DNA from: Undaria pinnatifida
Lineage: Eukaryota > Sar > Phaeophyceae > Laminariales > Alariaceae
Assembly: GCA_012845835.1 (NCBI GenBank)
Contig: JABAKD010000017.1
Span: forward strand, 5,456,651 to 5,520,650
Direction of reading: 5' to 3'
Length of the DNA stretch: 64,000 bases
Shown here: positions 43,801-57,100 of the stretch, in pieces
Position numbering within the stretch: the stretch's first letter is position 1
Layout: each line of letters begins with the position of its first letter
The notes under the pieces: generated by a model
What the model was told of the DNA's origin: nothing
Seen by the model: the letters and a program-made list of their open reading frames with translations, nothing else
Databases searched by the model: none
Program-made: the position numbers and the translations under genes

Positions 43801-45187
43801 ATCGGGTACACCCGATCGACCGATAGCCGTTATCGGGTACCCCTTGAACACACAGTCTCACAACGACTCAGGACGACGTCTCATTGGTCGAAACCACACC
43901 GCATCCGAACGCAGCCGCATGTCCATCGGGTGCACCCGATTATGGCTGAACAAGTCCTCGAAATGTACCCGACTCGCATACAAGCCACTCGATTATGGCC
44001 GGACTACTCCACCACCAGCCCACACGCACACACGCACGTGCAGCGGGCGCGAACTCGCGCCACGTCACGAGGCGGGGCATTGTCTGTTCTCTCGTCTCGG
44101 AGCTCTTTTTCCGGAGCTCTTTTTTGTGGACCACGAAGTCGCAGTTAGCACCCCTACACACGCACGCACAGAAGCGCATCTATGAATGCGAAATTAAATC
44201 CGTCTTGGACGAAGTATTTTCGGGTCCACGGCATCGCTCTTCACAGCACCTATATGAAGTATACTTAGTATATTGACAGCACCCGGAATACGATGTTGTG
44301 TCCGTTCCGCACCGCAAATATTTTTCCCGTGTTGGACGGCGACCAGGGACGGCGTCACGAGGAACATCAGTGCCAGCGGAGTACACACACACAAAATTGT
44401 CAACAAAACGCAACACGTGCACGAATATACATGAGACTCCACGCACATAACATGAAGCACTGCTGTGTACAGGACTGCTGGATTTCGGCCATCGCAAAAC
44501 TAATTCCCATGTAAGAAAGGTACAATCACGGCCCACAGAGCTTTTTTTCCTGAAAACGGCGTCCCTGAAGGGCACTTGTTAGCGAGACCTAGGAAATCAT
44601 TTGACTCAAATCGTTTGATCAAATCATTTCTCGGGGTGTGATGTGACAGGTGGCGGCAATACATTTCTCCGGCGCGCCACGCCACGAACATATCTCCCTG
44701 TGCCATTTGGAAAGGAACATCTGAATCCTTAGCCCTACTCGTGCCGTGTCCGAGCCCAGGTAGTCTGTGATCTATGTCTAAACCGTCTGCATAGATGCGC
44801 TTCTGTGCCTTGTGTGTAGGGGTGCCAACTGCGACTTCATGGTCCACAAAAAAGAGCTCCGGAAAAAGAGCTCCGAGAGGAAATAACAAAACAATGCCCT
44901 GCCTCGTGACGTGGCGCGAGTTCGCGCCCGCTGCACGTGCGTGTATGCGTGTGGGCTGGTGGTCGAGTAGTCCGGCCATAATCGAGTGGCTTGTATGCGA
45001 GTCGGGTACATTTCGAGGGCTTGTTCAGCCATAATCGGGTGCACCCGATGGACATGCGGCTGCGTTCGGATGCGGTGTGGTTTCGACCAATGAGATGTCG
45101 TATCGAGTCATTGTGGGACTGTGCGTTCAAGGGGTACTCGATAACGGGTACCCGATAACGGCTATCGGTCGATCGGGTGTACCCGAT
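43801..45187. mobile_element. Second long-TIR element (non-autonomous), ~1.39 kb
   Basis: Arms 43801-44185 and 44790-45187 are inverted copies (about 385 bp). The outer ends read ATCGGGTACACCCGATCGAC, itself palindromic. The right arm has one extra 15-bp CGGGTACCCGTTATCGAGTA-type repeat. The 600-bp centre has no recognisable ORF. No clear target duplication was found, so the superfamily is open. Its right border lies at a family A fragment. Confidence 0.75.
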
Positions 45188-45190
45188 CGA

Positions 45191-45320
45191 TTAGCTGTGT
45201 GTGATACTCCGATTGCGCGTATAACAGGGTGTGTGTCCTAATTAAGGATATAGGTCGGCGACTAGCCTTGGAACTACAGTGTAGCTTATCAGCGTCAACA
45301 GGGTGATGTTTGTCTGAATT
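45191..45320 (-). repeat. Family A fragment, copy 8
   Basis: AGCTGTGTGTGATACTCCGA through CAACAGGGTGATG on the plus strand; it abuts the right end of the 43.8-45.2-kb TIR element. Confidence 0.7.
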
Positions 45321-47239
45321 ATGTGGAAGATGCGGCATTTTTGTGCAAGGAGTAGGGCAAAACCTGCAATATCGCAGCTGCAGCGGCCTTGTCGTCATCG
45401 GTGAAGATCACCTACTATGCTAATATCATTACGTGCAGCATGACCTTTTACATTGATCACTCAAACTTCAACGTTCCCAAAAAGTAGAAGTATATCAAGG
45501 GAAACCTCTGGATACCAGGTCCCCTTCCCCTAGATAGTACCGCCTCATTATACACAAGTTCAATGCCACCAGCGAGGTACCTCTGTCCGTTCCGTCAATA
45601 CCCGAGACACCGACCCACCACGGTGTGTCCTCCACACCACCACCACACAAGAGAGAACCTGCCAGGGGCACCGCCCCCCCCCAAAAAAAAAGCAAATCGG
45701 CGTGCTACCGATGATAGCACCCAGCGGCCCACATATCGATCCCGTAAGACAGCACCGTAGGAAGAACAACAATAATATTAATAAAGCAACACCTTTTCGA
45801 AGTAAATAAATTGCGCCGCCGCAGCAGCACCACGTGAGAGCTTTTCCCGTGTAGCAAACGGCGACATGTTTGTTGTATAAAAGCATATGACACACGCGTG
45901 CACAAAAAGAGGCCATACTTGCACATGAACACAGTACCAGCCAGTGTAATGGTAGTGTTTACGCCCTGCTCTTACACTTCATATGTATGCTGCCTAAAAC
46001 CTTAACGGCAACAGCAACCCGCCGATGCGCGCAGACAAAACAAATCCCGTCCCAATATCACGTGTGAGTATCATGTACCTACCACACAGACATAGATAAT
46101 CCTTACGCGCAGGTATTATAGCATGCAGTACACCGCGCACAAACGTAACCCCATTCACAGGTGCGTAATATATACCCAACTCACGGGTGTTCGGCATATA
46201 GTAGTGGTCGAGCAGAAAAAACCCAACGTCACCAGTATCACGTACTCAACGCACGCGTATGCACTCAACGCTAGACCCGGGGTACATATATATTCTAACC
46301 CGAACGCACGGGTACAATATGCCCAACGCAAACACGATATGATACGTGTAAAAACTGCACAGTTGTAAACTCCATGTCGAAAACACCAAACGAACACATA
46401 TCATTTTCACGCGCACACGCGTAAAGGCACCAAACAGACGCATGGGTATCACAAACACAACGTGCGAGGACGCATCATTAGTCGTTTCCTTTGAAGTGCC
46501 CTCAGCACTGTACGTCTATAGCCGATCAGCAGGGTATCGTACACACGGCATTATTATAACCAACCACCTTTTTCCACCTGACAATGTGCCGGGCATGAGC
46601 TTCTGCGCTTAAATTTGCTCACAAACATCTCCACCCGGTGCTACTCGCACGGTAGATTTGCACCATGTATGTGTGTGTTCAGAGGCTCTTAACCGCTTGC
46701 GAGATGAGCTCTATATCTTACCGGAAAAAAAGAACAAAAACATTTTGAGTCGCCTGAAAGTGAAACCCGACTAAGCAAATCCACCGCCTAGGTCTTGTTT
46801 CATATTGCAAAAACAGGAATGACGTCCACGCACAGACAACTGTGGGTCAAGGAGCCGCGTCAACCAGAAACTACGACAGGCAACAAGTGAGCGCTATCTC
46901 GAACGTACCACGCTCCCCCCCGGAGCTTCAACGCCGATAGCAGCAACTATCCTCCCGAATAGAAGGAACCAAGGTTACGGAAGCGAAACAAAAACCAAAT
47001 TCCGAGCCTTTTGCCCACGACTACGGTGTTAATTCTTGCCGAGGTGGTATACTCCATGTAGCTTCAACAAGCACAGTTTGCAAACAATAGTCTGTCGGTC
47101 AGAGGTACTGTAGCTACTTCACCGACGCGCGATATATACTATATACTATCTACTTTATACCTGGTTATGAGTATCAATCGCAGTACTCGTAATAAAGGGA
47201 AGTAAGAAGACACTGACATTGAGGTAAACACAACACGTG
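45321..47239. other. No gene seen
   Basis: AT-rich to mixed sequence between the family A fragment and a diverged family A-like copy. Open frames are short and without recognisable motifs on either strand. Confidence 0.5.
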
Positions 47240-47710
47240 CGGCATACCTCTTGCTCCCGTCCACCTCACAGTTTATCGTTGGTTCATACGGTAATTGTAT
47301 TTTGCATGCGGGTAGAATATTTTGCGCCCGTCCATCTCCCTCCCCTCCCTCCCCCGCCGGGCCACAAAAATCTAAATGCGTTAGAGTTATTAACAATACC
47401 TCGACAGGTGATATAGCCTCCTTACGCTTTCGAGCTCTCCAAGCAATAGCTTCTTCTATGATGCTCTACAAGTTCCCCATACGCCCCCCCCCCCCCCCCC
47501 CCCCCCCCGCCTTCGCGGCCGCCCCCGTCTTCGCCTTAAACCTAGCGCCACGCCTGCACCGAGCTCCTTTCTGTTTATGTGACCGAAGTATGTTAAACTA
47601 TTCCTCCCGTTAAAGGCGTTATGACTACCGCCATCCACGGTCAGATTTCGCCCCCTTCCCGGCCCTCCACAACCGTTTGTGCCCATAAAAGAAGCTACTG
47701 GTAACACACA
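47240..47710 (+). repeat. Diverged family A-like copy with poly-C tract
   Basis: GCATGCGGGTAGAATATTTTG, a C-run at 47486-47508 and CCTAGCGCCACGC resemble the upstream modules of family A (compare 4720-4990); the core is not present. Confidence 0.4.
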
Positions 47711-47884
47711 CTAGAGTCATCCGTTCAAAGAGCTTACTGGTGACACCTCCCCCCTCTCTCTTTTCCGACGGGCCAGTGGAAACCCCACCTGATCCGTCCC
47801 GGCCTTGCTGGGATGCTAGAAGCAGGGTGTTAAGACTACGGCCTTCACGTCAATGGTATGATTACCCCCCCCCCCCATTTACGA

Positions 47885-48060
47885 CAGCCAACAGCAGTAC
47901 GTTACTGAACAGCAGTATACTACTGAATAGCAGTACGCGTCTGAGCAACAGTTAACTACTGAGCAGCAACAGGCTACTCGACAGCAGTATACCACTTACT
48001 ATCAACAATCAGTAGACTACTTAACAGCAGTAGACAACTGAATTTGAGTAGACGGTTGAA
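47885..48060 (+). repeat. Minisatellite next to the flavocytochrome stop codon
   Basis: About eight imperfect units of roughly 20-24 bp around CAGCAGTA...CTACTGA. It starts just past the minus-strand TAA at 48071, so it lies in the 3' untranslated region or just beyond. Confidence 0.7.
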
Positions 48061-48070
48061 CAACAGTACC

Positions 48071-48196
48071 TTACTGAACGGCACTACCGGTAAACTTCAT
48101 TTTGCGCCTGTCACACTCTTTCCTGAGAAGGACGTTGATGGCGCCCCCCCCGCAGAAGTAGACCTCCGTATCATCGGAAACCTCGTCCACGATTGA
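48071..48196 (-). CDS. Flavocytochrome terminal exon with Cys-Gly motif and stop
   Basis: The acceptor lies in a long pyrimidine tract (CGTCCCCCTACCCTGCTGCAG). The exon has 41 codons and TAA, phase 0, and includes SIVDEVSDDTEVYFCGGGAI, where YFCGGG stands where NOX proteins have FFCGP, then LLRKECDRRKMKF. The common terminal aromatic residue is absent; the protein ends ...GSAVQ. Confidence 0.82.
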   Translation of the reverse strand, partial: SIVDEVSDDTEVYFCGGGAINVLLRKECDRRKMKFTGSAVQ

Positions 48197-51100
48197 CTGC
48201 AGCAGGGTAGGGGGACGGCGGAGACGCGGCGCTAATCAGCATTTCAAGCATGGCCTCAGTTCGAAGAACCATGGAGGTTAGCATTCCTACGCTACCGGGA
48301 CTGAACGCATCGAGTTTTCGCCCATCAGACAGACGTTGCGAGAACCAAGCGCGAAACGTCTTGGGGCCCTCAGCGAGGTGCACGAAGGATGAGCTGCATC
48401 CTGCTTAAACTCGTTTGTGGAGCGGGATTCGGTACTTTGTGCGTACTTTGTTGCATAGCTACAACAGGGTCGAGTTACTTTTGATACACTTTACAGTCGT
48501 GGCAACGTGGCACTTTGCGGAGACAGCAATGTGGATGCCGTGGAGCTGCCCCGTGGGTGCGCCGCGAGTAGTGTTGCAGTCCTACATAGGCCCCGTGCGC
48601 AGTCAAATCCCTAGTACGATGGATTGATGGGAATGGGGAGGGGATTCTAGTGACAATTTATGTACAAGCCCACCTTGACATTGAGGCGTCCAATGGCTAA
48701 GTCATCTTTAGCTCCCGCCTTAGTGTCAAAAACCTGCATCACAACAACAAGCGTAGACAGGAGGAGGGAGAGAGAGTGAGAGAGAGACAGGCAGGCAGGC
48801 AGGCAAGCAGGCAGGCAGGCAGGCTGGCTGGCAGGCAGGCAGCCAGGCAGAAAGGCAGAAAGGCAGGCAGACCGATATCAATACATACACATATTAACGC
48901 ATAGGAAAACCTAGGGAGGGAGGGAGGGAGGAGGGTAGGGGGGGAGGGGGAGTGTACTCGATATTGATGCATGGCCGCGGTCGTACGTTCATAAACCTTC
49001 GCATGCCAACAATGCCGGGACGGAGCATGTCGTGTTTTCACCGACCATGCCTTCATTGCTTGCGGCAATTGCGAAACCCCGTGAAGTAGGGGGGGGAGAG
49101 GGGGGTACCAATATGTTGCCTTCCTTAATCATTTGACCATTGTGGGGGGGGTGGGGCGGGGGCGGGGTGTTACCAATACCAGTACGTGCTTAAACCGACT
49201 GCTGGCTATTACCCCAACGGACATGGCTTTGTTGGTTGGGACAAATTCCAAGCCGTGCGTATAGCCAAGCTGTTACCTCAAGGTCGTCGTGACGAGTGAG
49301 GGCCGTCTTGATGTGAATGCCTGGGGTGGATTCAGCGAGCAGAGTGTTGGTCACGAACTGGAGGAGCGCCAGGCTGGCGGAAGAGTAGCACACCTTGACG
49401 GGCCTCTTTGACTGCAGCTGGTTCGCCCTCACGTAGGCGACGAAGTCGAGGGCGAGGGCTGCGCCAGCTCCGGTGGCGATGATCTGTGGGCAGGTACATG
49501 AATGCCGCATTAGCCGTTGCTTAACTTGTTAGTGTTTTAGTATTTGTTTTCGCGGTATTCGACCGTTTGTCCGACCGTGCCCAAACTTTGACCTGGTGTT
49601 GTTTGTTCAGTATTTGGCATGTTTCCCAAGCACGGTTGTCGGCTTCATCTGTTCGATCGGAGAGAGCTTCTGTGAGGAAAACTCAACAACTTAAACGCTA
49701 CATCAGCCCGCGTCTGGTCGATGCGGTGGGGCTGGGGGGGGCTTATTTGTTGCTTGATTGATTCTACCATGCCCCCATAAAAAGAGCGGCAATTTCCTTC
49801 AACGGGCGTTTCATGGCTGCTCGACACGTGGAAGGATGCCATAAGAAAAAACCCTTCATTTTTGTTTGGTTGCGAAGGACTATGAAACGACGACGCAGGG
49901 GAGGCAAGGGACACCGTATGTCAGGACCTACGGACGTGAGCTGGCTTCAAAACCGACGATTTCGGTATAGAAAAGATGGGGGGGGCTACCGCAGAACGAC
50001 GCGCTTGCCGCAGTAATTTTACACTCGACCATGCATCCCGGTCGATACGGAGCACCGTTTCTACGCTTGATAGATATTCCTCCAACGCTTGGGTGCTTTT
50101 TACAGGGGGCGGGACAGCTCCAGTCTGAACAACTCGTATCTTACCAGCAGAGGCGGTAGGTTGGGGAACTCGGTGAGCCTCCCGTAGTCCGAGCGGTAAG
50201 GGCCGTACGTGCACAACGGTATGCCCCCCCCACCATCTTTTCCGATCTCGTAATCGGCTATGCTGGAGGTCTCCGATTTGCGGAAGCAGCTGACGACTTG
50301 CGTGATACCCAAGCAGGAGCACTCTCTGCAATGTGTGGGTTAAAAACGGTTGGTTTGTTGGCAAGACATAACACGGAGGACTGAGCAAACAAAAAACAAA
50401 TCTTACAAGCTGGTGGCAACAGGAAAGCATACAATACAGGGCACGCGCAATAAGGGACAGTTAACTATGAGAGCCAAGGACGATATTCGCAGGATGGTAA
50501 CGCTTTCGGTGGTCGTTTTGCTGAAGTTCGTGTAGTTCACGCCCTCTCTCAAACAAGAAACCCAGGGTATCCTGGGGCATCAGCAATGTTTTTCAGTTGT
50601 TGCCCCTTGCTGTAACGGTAGTCCACCTTTGAGTCATGTTCTAGAATGAGGATGGCACATTTTCGCTATTGTTTGTTCTGATCGTGGGGGCTCACCTCCG
50701 GAGGTATTAGCCATCTTCGTTTTATGATGGTTTGTCACATATTTCGTCGTTCGTACAGAGGGACCATTACGTACGGTCGGACGAACGAGCGCACGCAAGG
50801 ATGAACGGATGGGCGAAATAATGATCGTGCCGTGAATTGATATTCCGAATGTTCAGGGCAAAATATCAAAAGATTTTCGCAAAACCATCAGTAGGCTACT
50901 AATGTGGAGCTCAGCTCGAGAGGCGGCTTGTACATCATCTATCTGAGTGTATAGCCTACATGAAAAATGACCTAAATTTATGCAGTTTACTTGCTGGGGT
51001 TCAACTTACTTATATTTACTTACTTGGGTTCGGGCTTCTTGTCAGGTCTGTGGATCCTGATGATCGCCATCTTGTTCCAGCCCGCCCCCACTCCCCCCCC

Positions 51101-54100
51101 CCCCTCCCGGGCCTCCTTTTCGCGGTACTCCCGAAATTCCTGTGTTTCCAGTCTTTTCAGCCCCATTTTCTTTTCTCCTGCTTTTCCCCTCGCTCCGTCT
51201 TTGTCGTCTCCTCCTCCTCCTTCAGCTCCTTGTACGAGGGGATGATTGTCGTATATGTTTGTCATCTCGCCTCCCTTCGCCGGTGAGGGAGATACTTTCC
51301 TGTTACGTTTTCCAGCCTCCTCGACCAGCTCGGTCGATAGCATCAGCTCGGGCCGTCTCGTCGGTCCCGTCAACTCAGTCGGTCTAGTGGACTTGACCCG
51401 TTCGTGCGACTTGGTCTGCCCAAGCGCTTGGTCGATGTGTTCGGTCTTTTCCTCGGTATGTCCGCCCAAGTCAGTTCGTCCAGTCATGTCGGATGTGTTT
51501 GCGCTGACTGCAGAAAAGCCTGTTGCTGCTGCTTGCTCCACGTCGTCTCTGCTCTCGATATCAACATCGCTGAGGCTCTGGTCAGAGTCCTCGCGGTGAC
51601 TGAGTAGATCATGGTTAGGGTCAGCATCAGGGTTGGGCATATGGTTGGGTTAGGTTGGGTTGGGTTGGGTTGGGTCGGGTTGGGTTGGGTTGGGTTGGGT
51701 TGGGTTGGGTTGGGTTGGGTTGGGTTGGGTTGGGTTGGGTTGGGTTGGGTTGGGTTGGGTTGGGTTGGGTTGGGTTGGGTTGGGTTGGGTTGGGTTGGGT
51801 TGGGTTGGGTTGGGTTGGGTTGGGTTGGGTTGGGTTGGGTTGGGTTGGGTTGGGGTGGTTTGTTTTAGTCTTGGATCAAGGTCAGGGTTTGGGTAAGGGT
51901 TAGGGCTCTGGTTATTGTTAGGATGGGCTGCGGCAGCGCAAATTGGTGCGTGAGGGGAGATAGAGTGGGGCGGGGTGGGGTAAGGGTTAGCAGCAGGGTT
52001 AGGATTCCCGAGACAGTTAGGGGTAGGGTTACGGTCAGGGTTAGGGTTTAACTGATTTGGGTTGGGTTGGGTTGGATTGGGTTGGGTTGGGTTGGGTTGG
52101 GTTGGGTTGGGTTGGTTCATGTTGATTGCGTTGGTTTGGGGCGTGTTGGGTTGGATTGTTTTGACAGGGTTGTGCTTACCTGGGTTGCGTTCGGCTGGGT
52201 TCGAGTGCGGACCCAGGCTACGGGAGGGGGGTCCCCTTTTCGGCCTTTTATTTCAACGGGTAGGGGTCACTCGCGCGAGCAACCCCTTTGTTCCTTTGCG
52301 ATCTTACGTTTTCTTCATGTTTTACATTTTGTCGAAATCAATCCTCAATGCGAAGGTGATCTAAGCTGCGCCAAACCAAGTGCCTAAACCATCTTCATCC
52401 GTGCGGTACAGAGCCACTCGTGCCAGTGGCTCAAACACACCAGTGAAAATAGCGGTACCCCCCTAACCGTAGCCTTGGTCTGCGGTGGCACGAGCGTATG
52501 AGCAGAGAATCAACAATCTATGGTGGTGTTTGTAGTGGTGGTGGTAGGTGGAAGGGGCGGGGGGGGGCGAGAGGCTGACATGAAGCGGCGCGAAGGGGTG
52601 GTAGAAGACAGCGAGGAAGGGGGAGAGGGTAGAAGAGAGGGAAGGAGGGGCAGGCTGAGGGAGAGAAGGGTAGAGACAGAAAGAGAGAGAGAGCACATTG
52701 GGAAATGTTGTGGAGGGACGTAGGTGGAGCGAGGAGGAGAGGGAGAGCGGGCGAGTGGTGGGGAGGGAAGATGGAGGCAGCTGCTGACGACTAATGATGA
52801 GGGGCGAGGGAGGCGTGAAAAAGGCAAACATTAAGCGAGCGTCGAAGGATGGGGTGAGATATTATATATTTATCGACGAAAACACGACAACAGTAAGCTT
52901 GAGAAAATTCAGGTCGGGTGCGGGGGGGGGGGGGGGCGACGGGGGAGCGCGCTGAAGAACAGGTACGGCTGGCGGGGACTAAACCACGACTTCTAGCCGG
53001 AGGAGGGCGCAAGCAGCGGGTTGAATTTCTCACGTTTCGAGCCAGTTCCCGCCACGGCTGGCGTCGTCGCAAACGAAACGTTGCACGGATGCCGCCCGTA
53101 TGTTACGTCCTAAAAGTTCACATGTGGGGAAAAGCGGCGCGGGGGAAGGGAAGAGGCTGAAAGAAGGGAAATGAAAACAGGGAACGGCAAGTTAATGAAA
53201 ATAACATGAAAGTGTGGAATTCTGGAGTACAGCACACCCTCCCAAGCAAGGAGGAGGGAGCAGAAAGAAGAGCGTACTACTACACAACACGTGGTACCTG
53301 GCATGCTATTACGAGTAGTCGACGACGACAGTATGGGTACACCCCTTTTCATTCCTTCCCAAGTTTCAAGCCCCCCCCCAGTATATTTTGGTTTATTTCG
53401 GCGTTGCATTACCCCACGGTCACATGCACTTCACGAACACACCCAGATATGCCGCCAGAGACGGCAGAGCCACCCCCTAGACGGACAGCTGGACGGCTAA
53501 ACCCCGGGGGCGATTTGAAAAAATTCCAGAGTTTCAAGAACGCCTTGGTAAACTTCGAAATAATGTATTGTTCCTTGCACGGTGTCGTATACATCGAGGT
53601 TCCTGCGAGTTGTGTAGGCGTTGTGTTGTGCAGGTGATAAGGGACTCTCTGTTCAGACGGAGAATAAATCCTAGACGGATCGTCTGTCTGTCTGACCATC
53701 TAAACGAAGACACGTCTCCCTGTATCATCGCACACACACCCAAGCCACACCCGTACACACGCAGACCAACGCTGCAGTGAAGGCGTCACGTTGGGAGGCT
53801 TCTTTTGTAGTGGCTCGGACTCACTCCCGCGAGTGACCCCCGTGTCCGTTTGCGGGGTCTCAGGCCTTGGTGCTATTTTATTCTTGCGATATTAATCCGC
53901 AATGGAAAGATAGCTACGGTGAGACAACAATAGACCCCCTAAAGCGGTTTCGTCGCGTGAGGTACAGAGTCACTCGTGCCATCGGCTCCAATTCAGTAGT
54001 GAGAACGGTGGAAGCTACGCATATTAACATCCCCTTTGGCTGCCGTAGCCCAGGCCTGCTCGTCACAGCCACGCAGGCGCACAGAGGCATGCTAGGGTGT

Positions 54101-57100
54101 ATGCGTGCACCAAACCAAGCATTTTGCTTGGCACTTAAGAACCTCTGTAGCTCACCCAGGCCGGCCTCAGAGAAAACGCGCATGGTATCTCGACATGGTC
54201 TAAGAATCGAAAACGCGAACGGTACCACCCCATAAGTAATGCCATGGTCTAAGAATTCACCACCTCAACCGATATTAGATGAGATTCTTGAGTTTCAAGT
54301 GTAGTTTCTGAGTTGAGGATACCCGTCGGTTGTGAAGGCTTATGTCAGCAAGGGTTACTCTACTCACGTCTATCTAACGGACGAACGTATCACCAGTGAT
54401 CTTGTTGAAGGAGCTGACGCTTACGATGGATGATGAACCAAACATACAAAACAAATTGCCCGCTGTCCAGTAGAGCTTACCTTAAGTTCGCGGAAACTAT
54501 ATATTGGTCAACTGCGGACTCGTCAGGATGCACAACTGGTCAAAACACGCATTAATGAGTGCGTTTATTCACACCAAAACTGCACGCCCAACACGCCCCC
54601 GCGCCCGACAAGACAAACAGCGCACCACTGATACTCATGTCGAAGGAGCTGACGCTTCCGACGACGAACGAAACCTCGCCGGGGAATGCGCCCGTGTCTG
54701 CGCCGATCATTGTCTCCTCCTCCTCCCAATCCCCAAATTTCCCCTCCTCGATAAAACTGTGCCCCTGCACTAGACCTCGACTGCCGAGGTTTTACGTGTT
54801 CCCAGGAGCAGGCGAGAAAAACGAGTTCCGTGCAGCGCAGAAAAGAGCAGACGAGGGCCACAGAGAGAAACGTTACCGGCAGGGAAAACACCGAAAACGG
54901 GAATGGGGTCCATGTAAGAACAAAGGAACTCCCTGAATGTCATCGGAGGGATAATCGAGGCACACACATCCGGCGGGGTGGTAGTTCATTACGAAGGCTC
55001 AATTTGAAACATATTTGTCGCACATCAATTTGCACCAAGCCACACACCACCCACCCAAATCCCCCTTACCCCCATGCTGCCGCGCCCTAACTCAAGCTAA
55101 CCTAACCCAACCCAAACTTTTCCAGCCCATTTCAATCCAACCCAGCCCAACTCAACCCAACCCAATCCAACCCAACCCAAACTTTTCCAGCCCATTTCAA
55201 TCCAACCCAGCCCAACTCCACCCAACCCAATCCAACCCAACCCAACCCAACTCAACTCAACCAAACCCAACCCAACCCAACCCAACCCAACCCAACCCAA
55301 CCCAACCCAACCCAACCCAACCCAACCCAACCCAACCCAACCCAACCCAACCCAACCCAACCCAACCCAACCCAACCCAACCCAACCCAACCCAACCCAA
55401 CCCAACCCAACCCAACCCAACCCAACCCAACCCAACCCAACCCAACCCAACCCAACCCAACCCAACCCAACCTAACCCAACCCAACCTAACCCAACCCAA
55501 CCCAACCCAACCCAACCCAACCCAACCCAACCCAACCCAGCCCAACCACCCTAACCTACCCCACCAACCACTAACTCACCCGCCTATACTACCACCTCTA
55601 AACCAAACCTGACACAACCCAACCATTTCTCTAACCCTAACGCATCGCCTACCAACCCATTGACCCACCTTACGCTCTTCGGGGTTCTTGGGTCCATCCC
55701 ACCGGTCATGGACGCACCCCTCGTACCCGATCGGAAAATGTCTGTTCCCGAGAGGTTCCTGAAGCTGCTCGCGAAGCTCAAGTTAGACAACTGCTTCGAC
55801 AGCTTGGGGGCATTAATGGAGGTCCCTAGGTCGAGGGACCTGTGTGAAATGGCGCTGTTCAGAGCAAACCTGTGACCGGGCCAAGCCGTGTCCGTCTGGA
55901 GCGGAACCTCGATCATGGGCCGCTTTTGCGCTGTGCGCTTCGCCTGGTGCAGCCGTGGGTGTCCAGTATGAGGCAGCGGGGGTTCAGTATAAGGCTGCGG
56001 GGGGGCAATACAAAGCGGTGGAGTTCAATGGTCGACTTGGACAAGGATCAGAATAAGGCGGTGGGGGGATACTATGGCGTCAGTATAAGGCTGCCGGGGG
56101 CCAATACAAGGCTTTGGAGTTCAAAGGTTGACTTAGACAAGGATCGGGAAAAGGCGGTGGGGAGATACTATGGAGTCAGTATATGGACATGGGGGGGCAT
56201 TCTAAGGCGGCGAGGGGTCACACTATGAAGTCATGCACTGTTGAGAGCAACGTGTGGGCTGGGCTAGGCGGCAATCGCCTCGAACGGGAGCTCGGTCACG
56301 GGCCACCCTCTCTACAAAGGGTCAGCATATGGCCATGGGAAGCAAGTACAAGGCAGCGGGCGCTCAGTAGAAGGCGGTGGGGGATCAAGATAGGGTCAGT
56401 ATATGGCCATGGTGAGCCAGTAAACATCAGCGAGGGGTCAGCGTAGGACGCTGAGAGGTCAATATGGGGTCAATGTACGGGTTACGGCGGGGCAGTACAA
56501 TGCGGTGCGAGCTCAGTATAAGAGGATGCACTGTTGAGGACTTAAGGGTGGTCAGGTCAGGCCGTGTCCGGACGGAGTGGGACCTCGATTCCGGACCACG
56601 CGTTCGGAGTGTGTGCCTCCTGGAGAACAAAGACAAGACGCGTTCATATGAAATAATCAGTTCCAAGCACACCAAAGCCACCCCTAACCGAACCAAACCA
56701 CCAGAAACCAATGGATATACCGATGGCCGCTCGACCCACCGTTCCATGCCGGGCGGTGCTGTTGCGTGGTTTCTCTTCGACGGTAACGTCGTGCGAAGAG
56801 CACGTGGTGAAGGGGTGGGCCAGCTCTCCTACTCTTCCCTTGTTACGCTTGCCGTTCCTGCACGCCAGTAAAACAGCGCGAACATATGTACTTGTCACTG
56901 GTATCTACATACATAAACACACCTACAACATCATACAATATCATATGTTGTTTGATTGATGCGGAGAATGGGCGTATGGTTTAAGAGTTTTTTCTTCTGT
57001 GTTAAAATCGGTTTGGGTCGTAGTCGCACGCCTATTACTAGGTGTCGGGCTTCCTACGCCAGGAGCTCCAGAAAACAACAGTCCATTTCTGCCCTGGAAT

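Noticed and set aside
48171-48383. Minus-strand frame with RKLDAFSPGSVGMLTSMVLR as a coding exon of the flavocytochrome
   Set aside because: It lies in the last intron. The phase-matched acceptor at 48197 joins the 49.3-kb exon directly to the conserved YFCGGG segment, and this frame has no phase-compatible acceptor.
51611-52120. Long GWVGL / NPTQP repeat proteins over the TTGGG arrays (also at 55015-55554)
   Set aside because: A 5-bp repeat leaves all six frames open; these are simple-repeat translations, not genes.
54504-54936. Plus-strand frames opposite the 54.7-kb candidate exon
   Set aside because: Two overlapping frames of Pro/Thr/Ser-rich sequence without domains or splice context; the minus frame has an acceptor in the right phase, though it too remains tentative.
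51646-55547. True telomere or chromosome end
   Set aside because: The arrays are internal, of opposite orientation, 5-bp rather than a standard telomere unit, and lie in introns of a gene that continues on both sides.
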